DNA of 64,000 nt from the NCBI RefSeq assembly GCF_011074795.1, contig NZ_JAAMPF010000036.1:355631-419630 (forward strand), read 5' to 3'. Below are positions 7,325-16,630 of this stretch, piece after piece. The notes beneath the pieces were generated by a model. The model was not told the origin of the DNA. It was given only the letters and a program-made list of their open reading frames with translations, and ran no database searches. Within the stretch, counting starts at the first letter, position 1; each line of letters opens with the position of its first letter. Source of the DNA: Marinobacter salicampi (GTDB lineage: Bacteria; Pseudomonadota; Gammaproteobacteria; Pseudomonadales; Oleiphilaceae). The translations under genes and the position numbers were made by a program.

Positions 7325-10213
7325 GTGACAGTCCAGGCCCGTCCCGTTACTGCCCCGATCACCCTTGATTTTGACGAGGGTATTGACCGCAAGACCCTGC
7401 GTCGCTTGCGGGACCGGTTCTGGCAGGTCAACGAGGCCCGCTGGCAGCGGGCACGGTCAGCGCTGGCCTACCGTCAACAGATGGTGCTGGAGATCCTGCC
7501 GCTGATGTTTCACGTTAACCATCCGGCTCTGCCGGGCTACCTCCACCATGACTGTCCGTTCGGCGTTGCGCACTATCAGCCGTCGGCGGACGCCCTCAGC
7601 GCTGCCCAGCGCCTGGCCCGTTCGTTCGCCATGAAAGTCATCGGCAAACGACGTCCGGACATCGAGGCCCTGTTCCTCATGGGTAGTCCGGGATCTCTCG
7701 GTCATTCGGTCGCCAGCGACCTGGACGTGTGGCTTTGCCACCGACCGGAGCTTGATGAGGCGGGGGTTGAGCGTCTGGAATGCAAAGCTGAAAAGATATC
7801 GGGTTGGGCCGCGGGCCTGGGGCTGGAACTTCATGTCTTTGTTTTTTCCGCGCAGGACTGGCGGGCAGGGCGACAGCGGGTGGAGGTTAACGGCGAGAAC
7901 TGCGGCAGTGCCCAGCATTACCTTCTGCTCGATGAATTCTACCGTACCGGCATCCACCTGGGTGGCTGCTTCCCACTCTGGTGGCTGGTGCCGCCGGGTG
8001 ATGAAGCCCAGTACGATGTCCGGGCAAAGCAGCTGATTGACCATCGGTTCATACGGAGCAGTGACTACATAGATTTCGGTGCGGTGCCCGAGATTCCAGT
8101 TGAGGAGTTTCTCGGCGCCGGCGTCTGGCAGCTTTATAAGGGCATAGACGCGCCCTGGAAGTCTCTGCTCAAGTTGCTGCTCATTGAGTGTTACGCCCGG
8201 GATGACGACAGCGGCCCGTTGTCGCTGGCCTTCAAATCGGCCGTATTTGCCGGCCAGACCGATCCGGACCTGCTCGACCCCTACGTGCTGCTTTACCAGC
8301 GCCTGGAGCGCTGGCTGATCGCTGCCGGCACGCCGGAGCGACTGGATCTGGTCCGTCGCAGTCTCTACTTCAAGGCCGGACTGCCCCTGAGCCGTGCAGA
8401 GGTCACGGGGGAGCAATGGCGGGGGCAGTTGTTACACAGGTTGGTAGAAAACTGGGGCTGGGACAGTGCAAAGCTTCAGAAGCTGGACAATCGCCAGCGG
8501 TGGCGGGCAGAGGAGGTCATGGTCGTCCGGCGCGCGGTGGTGGCAGAATTTACCCACAGCTACCGGTTGTTGTCTCGCCTGGCCCGCAGTCATGGTTCAG
8601 CGGCGGCCATCAGCCCCGCCGACATGAGCCTGCTTGGCCGCAAGCTGTACGCGGCCTTTCAGCGTAAAGCCGGCAAAATCGAGCTGATTAATCCGAACAT
8701 TGCGCCCAGTCTGGCTGAGGAGAATCTGTCGTTCTACCACCAGTCGACCCAGGGTTTAAGCGAACAGGGTGAGGGCTGGCTTCTGTTCCGGGACCTTGAA
8801 ACCCCGTCGGACGCCTTCTGGCAGCCTGTGATCCGGCGGTCCGGCAACGTGACGGACATGCTGGTGTGGTGTTTCTGCAACGGCCTGCTGACCCGTTCAA
8901 CCCGGCTGAACGTGCGTGCTGGCCCCAGCGTGCTGAGTATTGCCGAGCTGCGGGAAATGATGGATGTGCTCGGCCAAACCCTGCCGGCGCCTCTGGGCGC
9001 AGCGGGCCGGGAGGCACTCATGGCGCCAGCACGACCCCTAAAAACCCTGCTGTTCATCAACGTTGGCGTTGATCCACAGGCCCGACTCACCGAGCTGGGG
9101 CTGCACAAGCTCAGTGCCCGTCACGATTCCCTGGGTTTCAGCGGTGCCCGTGACAATCTGGTTCATACCATCGATCAGGCAACTCTGAACAGCTGGCACG
9201 AGGTCAGCCTGCAGCACTATGCAGCGGGGGATACACTGATCCAGTGCCTGAAGAATTACCTGGCGGCCATAGCGGCCTCGCCCGCCTGTGCGCCAGCTCT
9301 TGCGGTCTATAGTTTTGGCAGTCACGGCGGCGCCATCGCCCGACGCGTAAAGGAGCTTTTCCGTGATGTGGAGGAGCGTTTCTTCAGCGGTGCCGGAAGC
9401 CCTCGTCCGCTACGTTATGTCATTGAAATGGATCGCCGCATCTTTATTGTTCACTTTCAGGACCGGGAGCCCGGCTTTATCGCTTTGGATAGCCGCAGCG
9501 CTCTGGATGACTACCTGGCGACGCCCCAGACTTACTATGCGCCAATCGTCTTCGATCGATACGCACTGCTGGACGACGCCGTTCTCAGAGTGGTTTGCCA
9601 TGCCAGTGAGGCGGGTTCGGTACAGGTCTTCTATCAGATCCAGGGCCAGCGCGTACGGCTGTGGGTCGTGGATGAGCTGGGGTCGGTGCTGAGCTGGCAG
9701 CAGGCGTATGCCGGTCGCCGGCATCTGCTGGCACCGTTGCTTCGGTTTTTTGAAAACCTTCTGGAGCGCCGCCAGTTGCGCCAGAGCGCGGGGGCCAGCA
9801 CCAGCTCAGGCCAACCGTTCGCTGAGTTTGTCTGTTATGAAATGGTCACCAAAGCAGGGGAATGGCAGGCCCAGCGCCGTCTTGTCCGGGGCGAGGAGTC
9901 ACCGCTGGGCGGTCTCGAAGTGCAGGCGGTGGGCGCCCGGCACGGCGGCAGTCAGCTAAGGTTTGATATCTACTGTGGTGACCAGGAATTTACGGCGATG
10001 GAGTACGGTGACCAGCTGATTGACGCCGTGGCACATTATATATGCTCCCGCCGACGCAGCGGTGAGCCCTATCCCATCTACCTGACGGACCTGCATCTTC
10101 CCCATGATCTTGACCCCCGCGGATATCAGCAGGACCTTCAGACGACCCAGTACCTGTACTACCGCAACCAGTTGGAAAACGCGCTGAACACTGCGGTATC
10201 CCGGACTCCCTAG
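7325..10213 (+). CDS. cyaA: class I adenylate cyclase
   Basis: CyaA makes cAMP from ATP for CRP/Vfr-type regulation in the cytosol. The nucleotidyltransferase motif FLMGSPGSLGHSVASDLDVW is in the first 150 residues, and the long C-terminal regulatory region is present; total is 962 residues with the start used here. I chose the GTG at 7325-7327 because GGAG lies five bases upstream and the product then begins MTVQARPVTAPITLDFDEGI, like Pseudomonas CyaA. A longer frame from a TTG at 7277 overlaps the likely -10 box. No cyaY frataxin gene is seen next to it, unlike the Pseudomonas locus. Confidence 0.95.
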   Translation: MTVQARPVTAPITLDFDEGIDRKTLRRLRDRFWQVNEARWQRARSALAYRQQMVLEILPLMFHVNHPALPGYLHHDCPFGVAHYQPSADALSAAQRLARSFAMKVIGKRRPDIEALFLMGSPGSLGHSVASDLDVWLCHRPELDEAGVERLECKAEKISGWAAGLGLELHVFVFSAQDWRAGRQRVEVNGENCGSAQHYLLLDEFYRTGIHLGGCFPLWWLVPPGDEAQYDVRAKQLIDHRFIRSSDYIDFGAVPEIPVEEFLGAGVWQLYKGIDAPWKSLLKLLLIECYARDDDSGPLSLAFKSAVFAGQTDPDLLDPYVLLYQRLERWLIAAGTPERLDLVRRSLYFKAGLPLSRAEVTGEQWRGQLLHRLVENWGWDSAKLQKLDNRQRWRAEEVMVVRRAVVAEFTHSYRLLSRLARSHGSAAAISPADMSLLGRKLYAAFQRKAGKIELINPNIAPSLAEENLSFYHQSTQGLSEQGEGWLLFRDLETPSDAFWQPVIRRSGNVTDMLVWCFCNGLLTRSTRLNVRAGPSVLSIAELREMMDVLGQTLPAPLGAAGREALMAPARPLKTLLFINVGVDPQARLTELGLHKLSARHDSLGFSGARDNLVHTIDQATLNSWHEVSLQHYAAGDTLIQCLKNYLAAIAASPACAPALAVYSFGSHGGAIARRVKELFRDVEERFFSGAGSPRPLRYVIEMDRRIFIVHFQDREPGFIALDSRSALDDYLATPQTYYAPIVFDRYALLDDAVLRVVCHASEAGSVQVFYQIQGQRVRLWVVDELGSVLSWQQAYAGRRHLLAPLLRFFENLLERRQLRQSAGASTSSGQPFAEFVCYEMVTKAGEWQAQRRLVRGEESPLGGLEVQAVGARHGGSQLRFDIYCGDQEFTAMEYGDQLIDAVAHYICSRRRSGEPYPIYLTDLHLPHDLDPRGYQQDLQTTQYLYYRNQLENALNTAVSRTP

Positions 10214-10263
10214 GGTAGCCGGAGTCAGGTATACTGCCGGCAAACGAATCGGGAAGGCCGTGT

Positions 10264-10518
10264 ATGCAAAAAACCGGACTCATGCTTGTGCTGGCGGGTG
10301 CCATGGTCGCGCTGCTGGGCTGCGGCCAGAAAGGGCCGCTTTATCTGGAGCCGCGGGCGTCCGGGCCTGAGCCACAGGCCAGCGAGGATGCGCCCACGGC
10401 CGGAGCACCCAAGGAGCTGGACCGTACCTTGCCTGAAACGCCAGAGCCACCGGCTGCCGGAGAGGCGACTGAGTCTTCTGTCGAGGCTGATGATGAGATC
10501 CCGGAACGGGTAGACTGA
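10264..10518 (+). CDS. lptM: small LPS-transport-associated lipoprotein LptM (YifL/LppL)
   Basis: An 84-residue lipoprotein. The N-terminus MQKTGLMLVLAGAMVALLGC is a lipoprotein signal with lipobox LLGC, followed at once by the family hallmark GQKGPLYLEP. LptM stabilises oxidative maturation of the LptD/E LPS translocon in E. coli; transfer of that role here is inference. The tail is low-complexity, rich in Pro, Glu and Ala. Position before lysA-dapF is the conserved gammaproteobacterial one. Confidence 0.9.
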   Translation: MQKTGLMLVLAGAMVALLGCGQKGPLYLEPRASGPEPQASEDAPTAGAPKELDRTLPETPEPPAAGEATESSVEADDEIPERVD

Positions 10519-10553
10519 AAGCACGGCGGCACGCCACAGAAACAGGAAAACGG

Positions 10554-11819
10554 ATGGACTACTTTAACTACCGCGACGGCCAGCTTTTCGCCGAAGATGT
10601 ACCTGTGGCTGATATCGCCGCCCAGTTCGGCACGCCTGCCTATGTCTATTCCAGGGCAACCCTGGAACGTCACTACCGGGCCTATGACGAGGCTCTGTCA
10701 GGCCGGCCCCATCTGGTCTGCTATGCGGTCAAGGCCAACAGCAATCTCGCGGTTCTCAACGTATTGGCCCGCCTTGGGGCCGGCTTCGATATCGTGTCAG
10801 CCGGTGAACTCGAACGCGTTCTCAGGGCTGGCGGCGACCCGGCCCGGGTGGTGTTTTCGGGGGTTGGCAAGCAGCCCTGGGAAATGCGCAGGGCACTTGC
10901 GGTCGGCGTGCGGTGTTTCAACGTTGAGTCGGACACCGAGCTTGACCGACTCAACGAAGTGGCCGGCGATATGGGTGTCAGGGCCCGCATTTCATTGCGA
11001 GTCAATCCGGACGTCGATGCCGGTACCCACCCGTATATTTCAACCGGTCTCAAGGAAAACAAGTTCGGCATCGATATCAACGAAGCGCCGGCAGTCTATG
11101 CTCGCGCTGCCGGCCTGCCAAATCTGGAGATTATCGGCGTGGATTGCCACATAGGCTCCCAACTGACTTCTGTCTCGCCTTTTCTGGATGCCCTGGAGCG
11201 GGTACTGGCGTTGATTGACCAGCTGGCATCTGAAGGCATTACCATTCGCCATCTTGATATGGGGGGTGGCCTGGGGGTGACTTACGATCAGGAAACCCCG
11301 CCCCAGCCCTCAGATTACGTAGCAAAGCTGGCAGAGCGCCTGGGCGACCGGGACATTGAGCTGATCCTGGAGCCGGGGCGCTCCATTGCAGCCAATGCTG
11401 GTATCCTTCTGACCCGGGTAGAGTTTCTCAAGTGTACCGAACACCGCAATTTTGCTGTCATTGATGCGGCCATGAACGACCTGATCCGACCTGCCCTCTA
11501 CAGCGCTTGGCAAGCGATTATTCCAGCAATGCCCCGCCAGGATGTAGCGGCAAAAGCCTGGGACCTGGTTGGCCCGGTTTGCGAGACCGGCGACTTCCTG
11601 GGCAAGGACCGCAAGCTCAGCCTGGCCCCGGGGGACCTGCTGGCGGTGCGCTCTGCCGGTGCTTACGGATTCGTTATGAGTTCAAACTACAATACCCGGA
11701 ACCGGCCCTGTGAGCTGATGGTCGATGGCAGCCAGGTGCATGTGGTGCGTCAGCGCGAAACTCTAGAGGACCAACTGCGGCTGGAATCCTGCCTGCCTGC
11801 TGAACCGGCTTCACCATGA
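10554..11819 (+). CDS. lysA: diaminopimelate decarboxylase
   Basis: LysA decarboxylates meso-diaminopimelate to lysine with pyridoxal phosphate. The 421-residue protein has the PLP lysine in CYAVKANSN (residue about 60), the conserved HIGSQ, the glycine-rich LDMGGGLGV, the PGRSI phosphate-binding turn and the substrate cysteine in VCETGDFLG. The start is 35 bases after lptM. The TGA stop overlaps the dapF ATG by four bases (ATGA), coupling lysine synthesis with DapF. Confidence 0.98.
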   Translation: MDYFNYRDGQLFAEDVPVADIAAQFGTPAYVYSRATLERHYRAYDEALSGRPHLVCYAVKANSNLAVLNVLARLGAGFDIVSAGELERVLRAGGDPARVVFSGVGKQPWEMRRALAVGVRCFNVESDTELDRLNEVAGDMGVRARISLRVNPDVDAGTHPYISTGLKENKFGIDINEAPAVYARAAGLPNLEIIGVDCHIGSQLTSVSPFLDALERVLALIDQLASEGITIRHLDMGGGLGVTYDQETPPQPSDYVAKLAERLGDRDIELILEPGRSIAANAGILLTRVEFLKCTEHRNFAVIDAAMNDLIRPALYSAWQAIIPAMPRQDVAAKAWDLVGPVCETGDFLGKDRKLSLAPGDLLAVRSAGAYGFVMSSNYNTRNRPCELMVDGSQVHVVRQRETLEDQLRLESCLPAEPASP

Positions 11820-12742
11820 GTGATTCGCGCCGCTCCCAGGGACCCACGCTGACGTTCACCAAGATGCACGGCCTGGGCAACGATTTCATGGTGATCGATG
11901 CGATCAGCCAGCCTTTTCGCCTGCGTCCCGAGATGATCCGGCAGCTGGCGGACCGTCACTTTGGCGTCGGCTTTGACCAGCTTCTTGTGGTCGAGCCCCC
12001 GGGACGTCCGGATGTGGACTTCCGTTATCGCATCTTCAATGCCGACGGCAGTGAAGTCGAACAGTGCGGCAACGGCGCCCGCTGCTTCGCCCGTTTTGTG
12101 CGGGATCAGCGCCTGACCAACAAGAAAGTGATCCGGGTCCAGACTGCCGGTGGTGTGCTCGAGCTCAGGGTCGGCAAAGACGGTCAGGTTACCGTCAACA
12201 TGGGTGTACCGGAACTCGACCCAGCTGCTATCCCGTTCATTGCTGATTCACGGAATATTACCTACTCGCTGGACGTAGCCGGCGTGCAGGTTGAGCTCAG
12301 CGCCATTTCCATGGGCAACCCCCACGGCGTTCTGCTGGTTGATGACGTAGACACCGCGCCGGTTGCCGAACTGGGCCCCATCCTCGAACGTCATCCGCGG
12401 TTCCCTGCCCGTGCGAATATCGGCTTTCTTCAGGTGCTGGACCGGGAGCACGCCCGACTGAGGGTTTTTGAGCGTGGCTCTGGCGAAACCCTGGCCTGCG
12501 GTTCCGGCGCCTGTGCTGCTGTTGTGGCAGGTCAGCTAAGAGGCCTGTTGGAGCCCAAAGTGGTGATTGCACTGTCCGGTGGTCATCTGGTGATCGAATG
12601 GCAGGGTGAGGGTACCCCTGTTATGATGGAAGGCCCGACAGCCCGGATATTTGAAGGTCAGCTTCGTCTTCCGCCGGACCCGTCACTCAGGCGCGCGCCG
12701 GGGCGAACCCAGCGCGCCGGAGCGAACCCGGAGCGAACCTAG
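11816..12742 (+). CDS. dapF: diaminopimelate epimerase with repeat-derived C-terminal tail
   Basis: DapF interconverts LL- and meso-diaminopimelate for lysine and peptidoglycan. The two catalytic cysteines are C84 (EQCGNGARC) and C228 (LACGSGACAA). The N-terminal TKMHGLGNDFMVID is canonical. At 308 residues it is about 30 longer than usual: some ten extra residues at the N-terminus and a tail of about 20 residues after ARIFEGQLRL. The tail is encoded by a tandem DNA repeat (12693-12739), giving an Arg/Pro/Ala-rich end that is unlikely to belong to the enzyme fold. It overlaps lysA by four bases. Confidence 0.96.
   Translation: MSDSRRSQGPTLTFTKMHGLGNDFMVIDAISQPFRLRPEMIRQLADRHFGVGFDQLLVVEPPGRPDVDFRYRIFNADGSEVEQCGNGARCFARFVRDQRLTNKKVIRVQTAGGVLELRVGKDGQVTVNMGVPELDPAAIPFIADSRNITYSLDVAGVQVELSAISMGNPHGVLLVDDVDTAPVAELGPILERHPRFPARANIGFLQVLDREHARLRVFERGSGETLACGSGACAAVVAGQLRGLLEPKVVIALSGGHLVIEWQGEGTPVMMEGPTARIFEGQLRLPPDPSLRRAPGRTQRAGANPERT
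12693..12739 (+). repeat. 19-bp tandem repeat at the 3' end of dapF
   Basis: Two 19-bp units (12693-12711 and 12712-12730) differ at two positions and are followed by a partial copy (12731-12739, GAGCGAACC). Each unit has a GCGCGCCGG part and a GCGAACCC part. As 19 is not a multiple of three, the copies are read in different frames. The array lies just before the dapF stop codon and accounts for the extra C-terminal residues. Confidence 0.8.
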
Positions 12743-12813
12743 TTCCGCTGGCTCACGCTGAAGCCGGGTGATGCGCATAATCAGGTTGCCGGTGGTGACC
12801 GAAGGAGAACGTC

Positions 12814-13560
12814 ATGAAAGATCAAGCGGCCCGAAAGAAGGCCGGGGAACTGACCCAGGAGCAGGTGGCGGATTATCTGCGTGCCAATCCTGATTTTTTC
12901 GTTGACCAGGACGAGCTTCTGCGGAGCCTTACCCTGCCTCACGATAGTGGTCGCGCCATTTCCCTGGTTGAGAGGCAGGTGCATCTGTACCGGGAACAAC
13001 GCGACACCCTGCGCCATGAGTTGGTTGAACTTGTCTCCATTGCTCGCCATAACGACGGCCTGTTCCAGAAGAGCAAGCGTCTGCTGATGCAGGTCATTGA
13101 AGCTGGCAGCCTGAACGAAATGGCAGCGGCCGTGGATGACAGCATCCGCGGAGACTTTGGTCTGGATGCCGCCTCGGTAATTCTGTTCACTGACCGTCCC
13201 CTGCCTGCCAGTCCTGAAGGCGCCCTGCATGTGGTTTCTCCTGCAGAGGCGCGGCAGCGACTTGGCAGTCTGCTTGAGGGCGAGCGGGCCGTCTGTGGCC
13301 AGTTTCGGGAAAGCGAGCGGAGGTTCCTCTTCCCTGACCGGGACGAACCCGTGGCATCGGTGGCATTGGTGCCCCTGCGCCATAATGAGCTTATCGGCGT
13401 TTTTGCCGTGGGCAGCAATGAGCCTGGCTACTTCGACCAGAGCATGGGCGCTCTTTTCCTGACCTATATCAGCGACACCTTGAGCCGGCTTTTGCCCCCC
13501 ATGCTTCACCGCCACTCGGCGCTTGAGCCTGTGCCAGACGTTTTGGCTGAGTCCCGCTAG
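12814..13560 (+). CDS. DUF484 family protein
   Basis: A 248-residue cytosolic protein with an N-terminal helical part (LTQEQVADYLRANPDFF, then ISLVERQVHLYREQRDTLRH) and a C-terminal GAF-like region, as in the DUF484 family. The family is conserved between dapF and xerC in gammaproteobacteria, as here; its function is not established. The ATG follows GAAGGAGAACGTC, a good ribosome site. It ends two bases before the GTG start of xerC, so the two are surely co-translated. Confidence 0.92.
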   Translation: MKDQAARKKAGELTQEQVADYLRANPDFFVDQDELLRSLTLPHDSGRAISLVERQVHLYREQRDTLRHELVELVSIARHNDGLFQKSKRLLMQVIEAGSLNEMAAAVDDSIRGDFGLDAASVILFTDRPLPASPEGALHVVSPAEARQRLGSLLEGERAVCGQFRESERRFLFPDRDEPVASVALVPLRHNELIGVFAVGSNEPGYFDQSMGALFLTYISDTLSRLLPPMLHRHSALEPVPDVLAESR

Positions 13561-13562
13561 CA

Positions 13563-14546
13563 GTGACTGATCCCGTGGTGATAAAAACCAGCGCGGGGCA
13601 GCCAACGGCGGCACTTCCTGCGGAGTTTGACTCCGCCCTTGAGAGATTCATTGAACACCTGGCCTCCGAGCGCCGTCAGGCCAGGGAAACCTGTCGCCAC
13701 TATCAGCGGGACGTTGCCCGCCTCGGGCATTACCTGGCCCGCAACGGCCATAACGACTGGAGCCGCCTGATCAGCAGTGATCTGCGGCGGTATGTTGCTG
13801 AATTGAGCCGGGCCGGTTTGGGGGGGCGAAGTATTGCCCGGCACCTGTCTGCCATCCGGCGTTTTTATGATTATCTGGTGAGGGAGCGTCAGGTCCGGGA
13901 TAATCCCGCCCTGGATGTGCGTGCGCCCAAGGCGAAAAGACGTCTCCCCGGTGTAGCGGACGTTGACCAGATGCAGCATCTGCTCGATGCCAGCGCCGAT
14001 GACCCCTTGGAAGTCCGTGACCGTGCCATGTTCGAACTGCTTTATTCGTCCGGTTTGCGGCTGTCCGAGTTGGTGGGGCTGAATCTGAGCTCGGTTGACC
14101 AGCAGGCGGGAGAGGTTCGGGTGTTGGGTAAAGGCAGCAAGGAGCGAGTGGTGCCGGTGGGGCGCAAGGCCCTGATGGCGCTGCAGGACTGGCTGGGTGT
14201 GCGTCAGAGCCTTGGCCCCCGGGACGAGTTTGCGTTGTTTCTCAGCCGCCGTGGCGACCGTCTCAGTCCCCGCAGTGTCCAGCTCAGGTTGAGCCGCTGG
14301 GGCGTGATCAAGGGAGCTGATCAGCGACTTTACCCGCACCTGCTAAGACACTCGTTTGCCAGCCACCTGCTGGAGTCCAGCGGCGACCTGAGAGCGGTGC
14401 AGGAATTGCTCGGGCATGCCGATATAGCCACCACCCAGATCTACACTCACCTGGACTTCCAGCACCTGGCAAAAGTATACGACCAGAGCCATCCCAGGGC
14501 GCGGCGTCGCTCACCCGGCAACACCAGCCGGATTGCGGATGAGTAA
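13563..14546 (+). CDS. xerC: site-specific tyrosine recombinase XerC
   Basis: XerC with XerD resolves chromosome dimers at dif. The 327-residue protein has an N-terminal SAM-like core-binding domain (residues about 25-110) and the catalytic domain with Arg in YSSGLRLSELVGL, Lys in LGKGSKERVVP, HLLRHSFASHLL, LLGHADIATTQIYTH and the nucleophilic Tyr in the last motif. The start is GTG at 13563, two bases after the DUF484 stop. It ends with an arginine-rich tail. This is the housekeeping recombinase, not part of a mobile element. A short GC hairpin at 14550-14564 follows without a T tract. Confidence 0.96.
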   Translation: MTDPVVIKTSAGQPTAALPAEFDSALERFIEHLASERRQARETCRHYQRDVARLGHYLARNGHNDWSRLISSDLRRYVAELSRAGLGGRSIARHLSAIRRFYDYLVRERQVRDNPALDVRAPKAKRRLPGVADVDQMQHLLDASADDPLEVRDRAMFELLYSSGLRLSELVGLNLSSVDQQAGEVRVLGKGSKERVVPVGRKALMALQDWLGVRQSLGPRDEFALFLSRRGDRLSPRSVQLRLSRWGVIKGADQRLYPHLLRHSFASHLLESSGDLRAVQELLGHADIATTQIYTHLDFQHLAKVYDQSHPRARRRSPGNTSRIADE

Positions 14547-14654
14547 CCAGCCGGCTTGGCCGGCAAAGGACCTGATTAGCCGGGTCCACGCGATATGCAG
14601 CAACCGCGGCAGGCCTGCCTGGCGCTATCTTCAGCAGTAGTAGGAGAAGTCCGC

Positions 14655-16313
14655 ATGGCATCGGAAGAGTCCTGGAAGCAGCAATATCTTCAGGAGCTTG
14701 AATCCGCCAAGGCCCGTGAAGAGAGCTGGAAGGCAGAACGTCATACCCTTGAGCGTCTGCTGGTTCGCACCAGCTTCGCATCCGAAGGTCAGGATCGGGC
14801 TCTTGATGAGCTGCTGTCCCGGTTGCGGGACCAGCTCCGGACAGGCACCGCAGGCGCTGGCCAGATTAAGAGCCTGCAGGATGCTCTGGACCGTCGCATA
14901 GCCGAGCTGGACGGCCTCAAGGGGCAGGCTGACCAACAGCTTAAAACCAGCCTCGATCGTCTGATATCGGTGGTGCTCCAGCACAGCCTTTTTGTACCCC
15001 AGAAATCGGCCTTGCGGGCCTTGGCCAAGTCCCTGGCAAGTCCTGATACTCGGCGCGAAGGCCTGCCGTCCTGGCTGGACCAACTGGCCGAGCTTGAAGC
15101 ACTGGCCCTGTCCCAGAATCCGGCACAGCAAAAGCCCCAGGGAGCCTTTGGACGCCTGTTCGGCCGTGACAAGACTCCTGATGCCCAGACGCTCCAGGAA
15201 AGCGGGTTATCACCAGAGTATGTACTTTCGCCAGAAGCTCCGGACGACTCTGGCGTCGTCGATCACAGGGCGAATCTTGCCAGAAAGGTCTCGGAACTGC
15301 TGGAGCAGATGCTGACTCAGGTCACTCTGGATTCCGCTGCCCGGGCCCGGGCTGAGGGTATCAGGACATTGCTGGAGCAGAGAACTGACTGGGATGGGCT
15401 GCGCGACGCCCTGAATGAAGTCTCGGAACTGGTGGTCTCAGCGGTGAGCCGGGAGCAGCGGGAGTTTGAGGCCTTCCTCAAGCGGCTCGACGAGCGTCTG
15501 CTGGCGCTTCAGTCGCATTTGCATGAACAGGCTGAAGTCAGCGCCAGCCGGCAGAGCGCCTCTGAGTCTCTGGAGCTTGATCTGAACCGCGACCTGCAGG
15601 CCCTGAGCCAGAACCTTGACCAGGCGCAGGATGTAACTGAGCTAAAACACTCCGTCAATGCTCACCTGGAGTCCATCGGCCGAACACTCAAGCAGTTCCG
15701 TGAATCAGAAAGCCAGCGCGAGCAGAGTGCCCATCAGCAAATGGAAGTGATGCGGGAAAAGCTTGCAGCCATGGAGGCTCAGTCCGAGCATACCCATGAG
15801 CAGTTAAAGCGTGAGCGTGCCCGTGCCCTGACCGATGTTCTGACCCAGTTGCCCAACCGGGAGGCCTGGCAGGAAAGGTTACGATTCGAGCATGTGCGAT
15901 GGCAACGCTACGGCCATCCGGTAGTGCTGTGTGTGCTGGACATCGATCTCTTCAAGAGGGTCAATGACAGCTTCGGCCATAAGGCGGGGGACCGGGTTAT
16001 CCAACTGATAGCCAAGGCCCTGCGAGACCGGCTTCGCACCACGGATTTTGTGGCCCGTTATGGCGGCGAGGAATTTGTGGCGCTGCTTCCGGAAACTGAG
16101 GTGACCGCCGCAGGCCACGTGATGGATGCCCTGCGGGCCCACGTCAGTTCGCTGCCTTTCCATTTTCAGGGCCAGCCGGTTGCTATCACCTTCTCGGCTG
16201 GGCTGGCCCCCTTCCGTGAGGGCCTGGATATGGATGCGGTCTTCGATCAGGCGGATCGGGCGCTCTACCGTGCAAAAGAGGCCGGACGCAACCGCATCGA
16301 AGTGGCAGGCTAG
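14655..16313 (+). CDS. diguanylate cyclase with long N-terminal coiled-coil region
   Basis: A 552-residue protein. About 380 N-terminal residues are helical and coiled-coil-like with no transmembrane segment; the C-terminal 165 residues are a GGDEF domain. The active site reads GGEEF (470-474), and an inhibitory RxxD site (RTTD) lies five residues before it, so it should make c-di-GMP and be feedback inhibited. The ATG at 14655 has AGGAG eight bases upstream; the frame is open further up from 14595 but without a ribosome site. Its TAG stop shares CTAG with the convergent DUF2789 gene. The signal sensed by the N-terminal part is unknown. Confidence 0.92.
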   Translation: MASEESWKQQYLQELESAKAREESWKAERHTLERLLVRTSFASEGQDRALDELLSRLRDQLRTGTAGAGQIKSLQDALDRRIAELDGLKGQADQQLKTSLDRLISVVLQHSLFVPQKSALRALAKSLASPDTRREGLPSWLDQLAELEALALSQNPAQQKPQGAFGRLFGRDKTPDAQTLQESGLSPEYVLSPEAPDDSGVVDHRANLARKVSELLEQMLTQVTLDSAARARAEGIRTLLEQRTDWDGLRDALNEVSELVVSAVSREQREFEAFLKRLDERLLALQSHLHEQAEVSASRQSASESLELDLNRDLQALSQNLDQAQDVTELKHSVNAHLESIGRTLKQFRESESQREQSAHQQMEVMREKLAAMEAQSEHTHEQLKRERARALTDVLTQLPNREAWQERLRFEHVRWQRYGHPVVLCVLDIDLFKRVNDSFGHKAGDRVIQLIAKALRDRLRTTDFVARYGGEEFVALLPETEVTAAGHVMDALRAHVSSLPFHFQGQPVAITFSAGLAPFREGLDMDAVFDQADRALYRAKEAGRNRIEVAG

Positions 16314-16543
16314 AGCCTCAATTGGGCGTCCAGTTCGTCAATGACCTCAGCCCAGTCAGCGTTCTCTTCCAGGCCTTCCTGAAGAAAGTGAGCCTGGCTT
16401 TCGTTCCAGAAGGGTGCATCGTAAATATGCGTCTCCGCGGGTATCGGGCTGTGGTCGCTGATAAACTTTTTTATTGATGCTTCGTCTGAGGGCAAGCCCA
16501 GCTGCTCAAAGAGCCGGGGGAAGGTATGTTCGCTGGTGTCCAT
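16310..16543 (-). CDS. DUF2789 family small protein
   Basis: A 77-residue acidic protein starting MDTSEHTFPRLFEQLGLPSD and ending EENADWAEVIDELDAQLRL. The LFxQLGLPSD and DAPFWNESQAHFL segments match what I know of the DUF2789 family; no function is established. The ATG at 16541-16543 follows GGAGATGCAGACCT. A longer open frame upstream lacks the conserved start. It is convergent with the diguanylate cyclase and overlaps it by four bases at CTAG. Confidence 0.85.
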   Translation of the reverse strand: MDTSEHTFPRLFEQLGLPSDEASIKKFISDHSPIPAETHIYDAPFWNESQAHFLQEGLEENADWAEVIDELDAQLRL

Positions 16544-16630
16544 AGGTCTGCATCTCCATTTAATATTGCATCGGGTATTTGTGTTCATGTGTTCCTACTG
16601 CCACTTTAACGAAACCGGACCTGTTGTCCA

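Noticed and set aside
7457..8416. 319-codon minus-strand frame inside cyaA
   Set aside because: Antisense to the conserved nucleotidyltransferase region of CyaA.
13563..14546. XerC as an integrase of a mobile element
   Set aside because: It lies in the conserved dapF-DUF484-xerC block and no att repeats or tRNA are near.
14550..14564. GCCGGC-TTG-GCCGGC hairpin after xerC as a terminator
   Set aside because: No T tract follows and the next gene has its own ribosome site; too weak to call.
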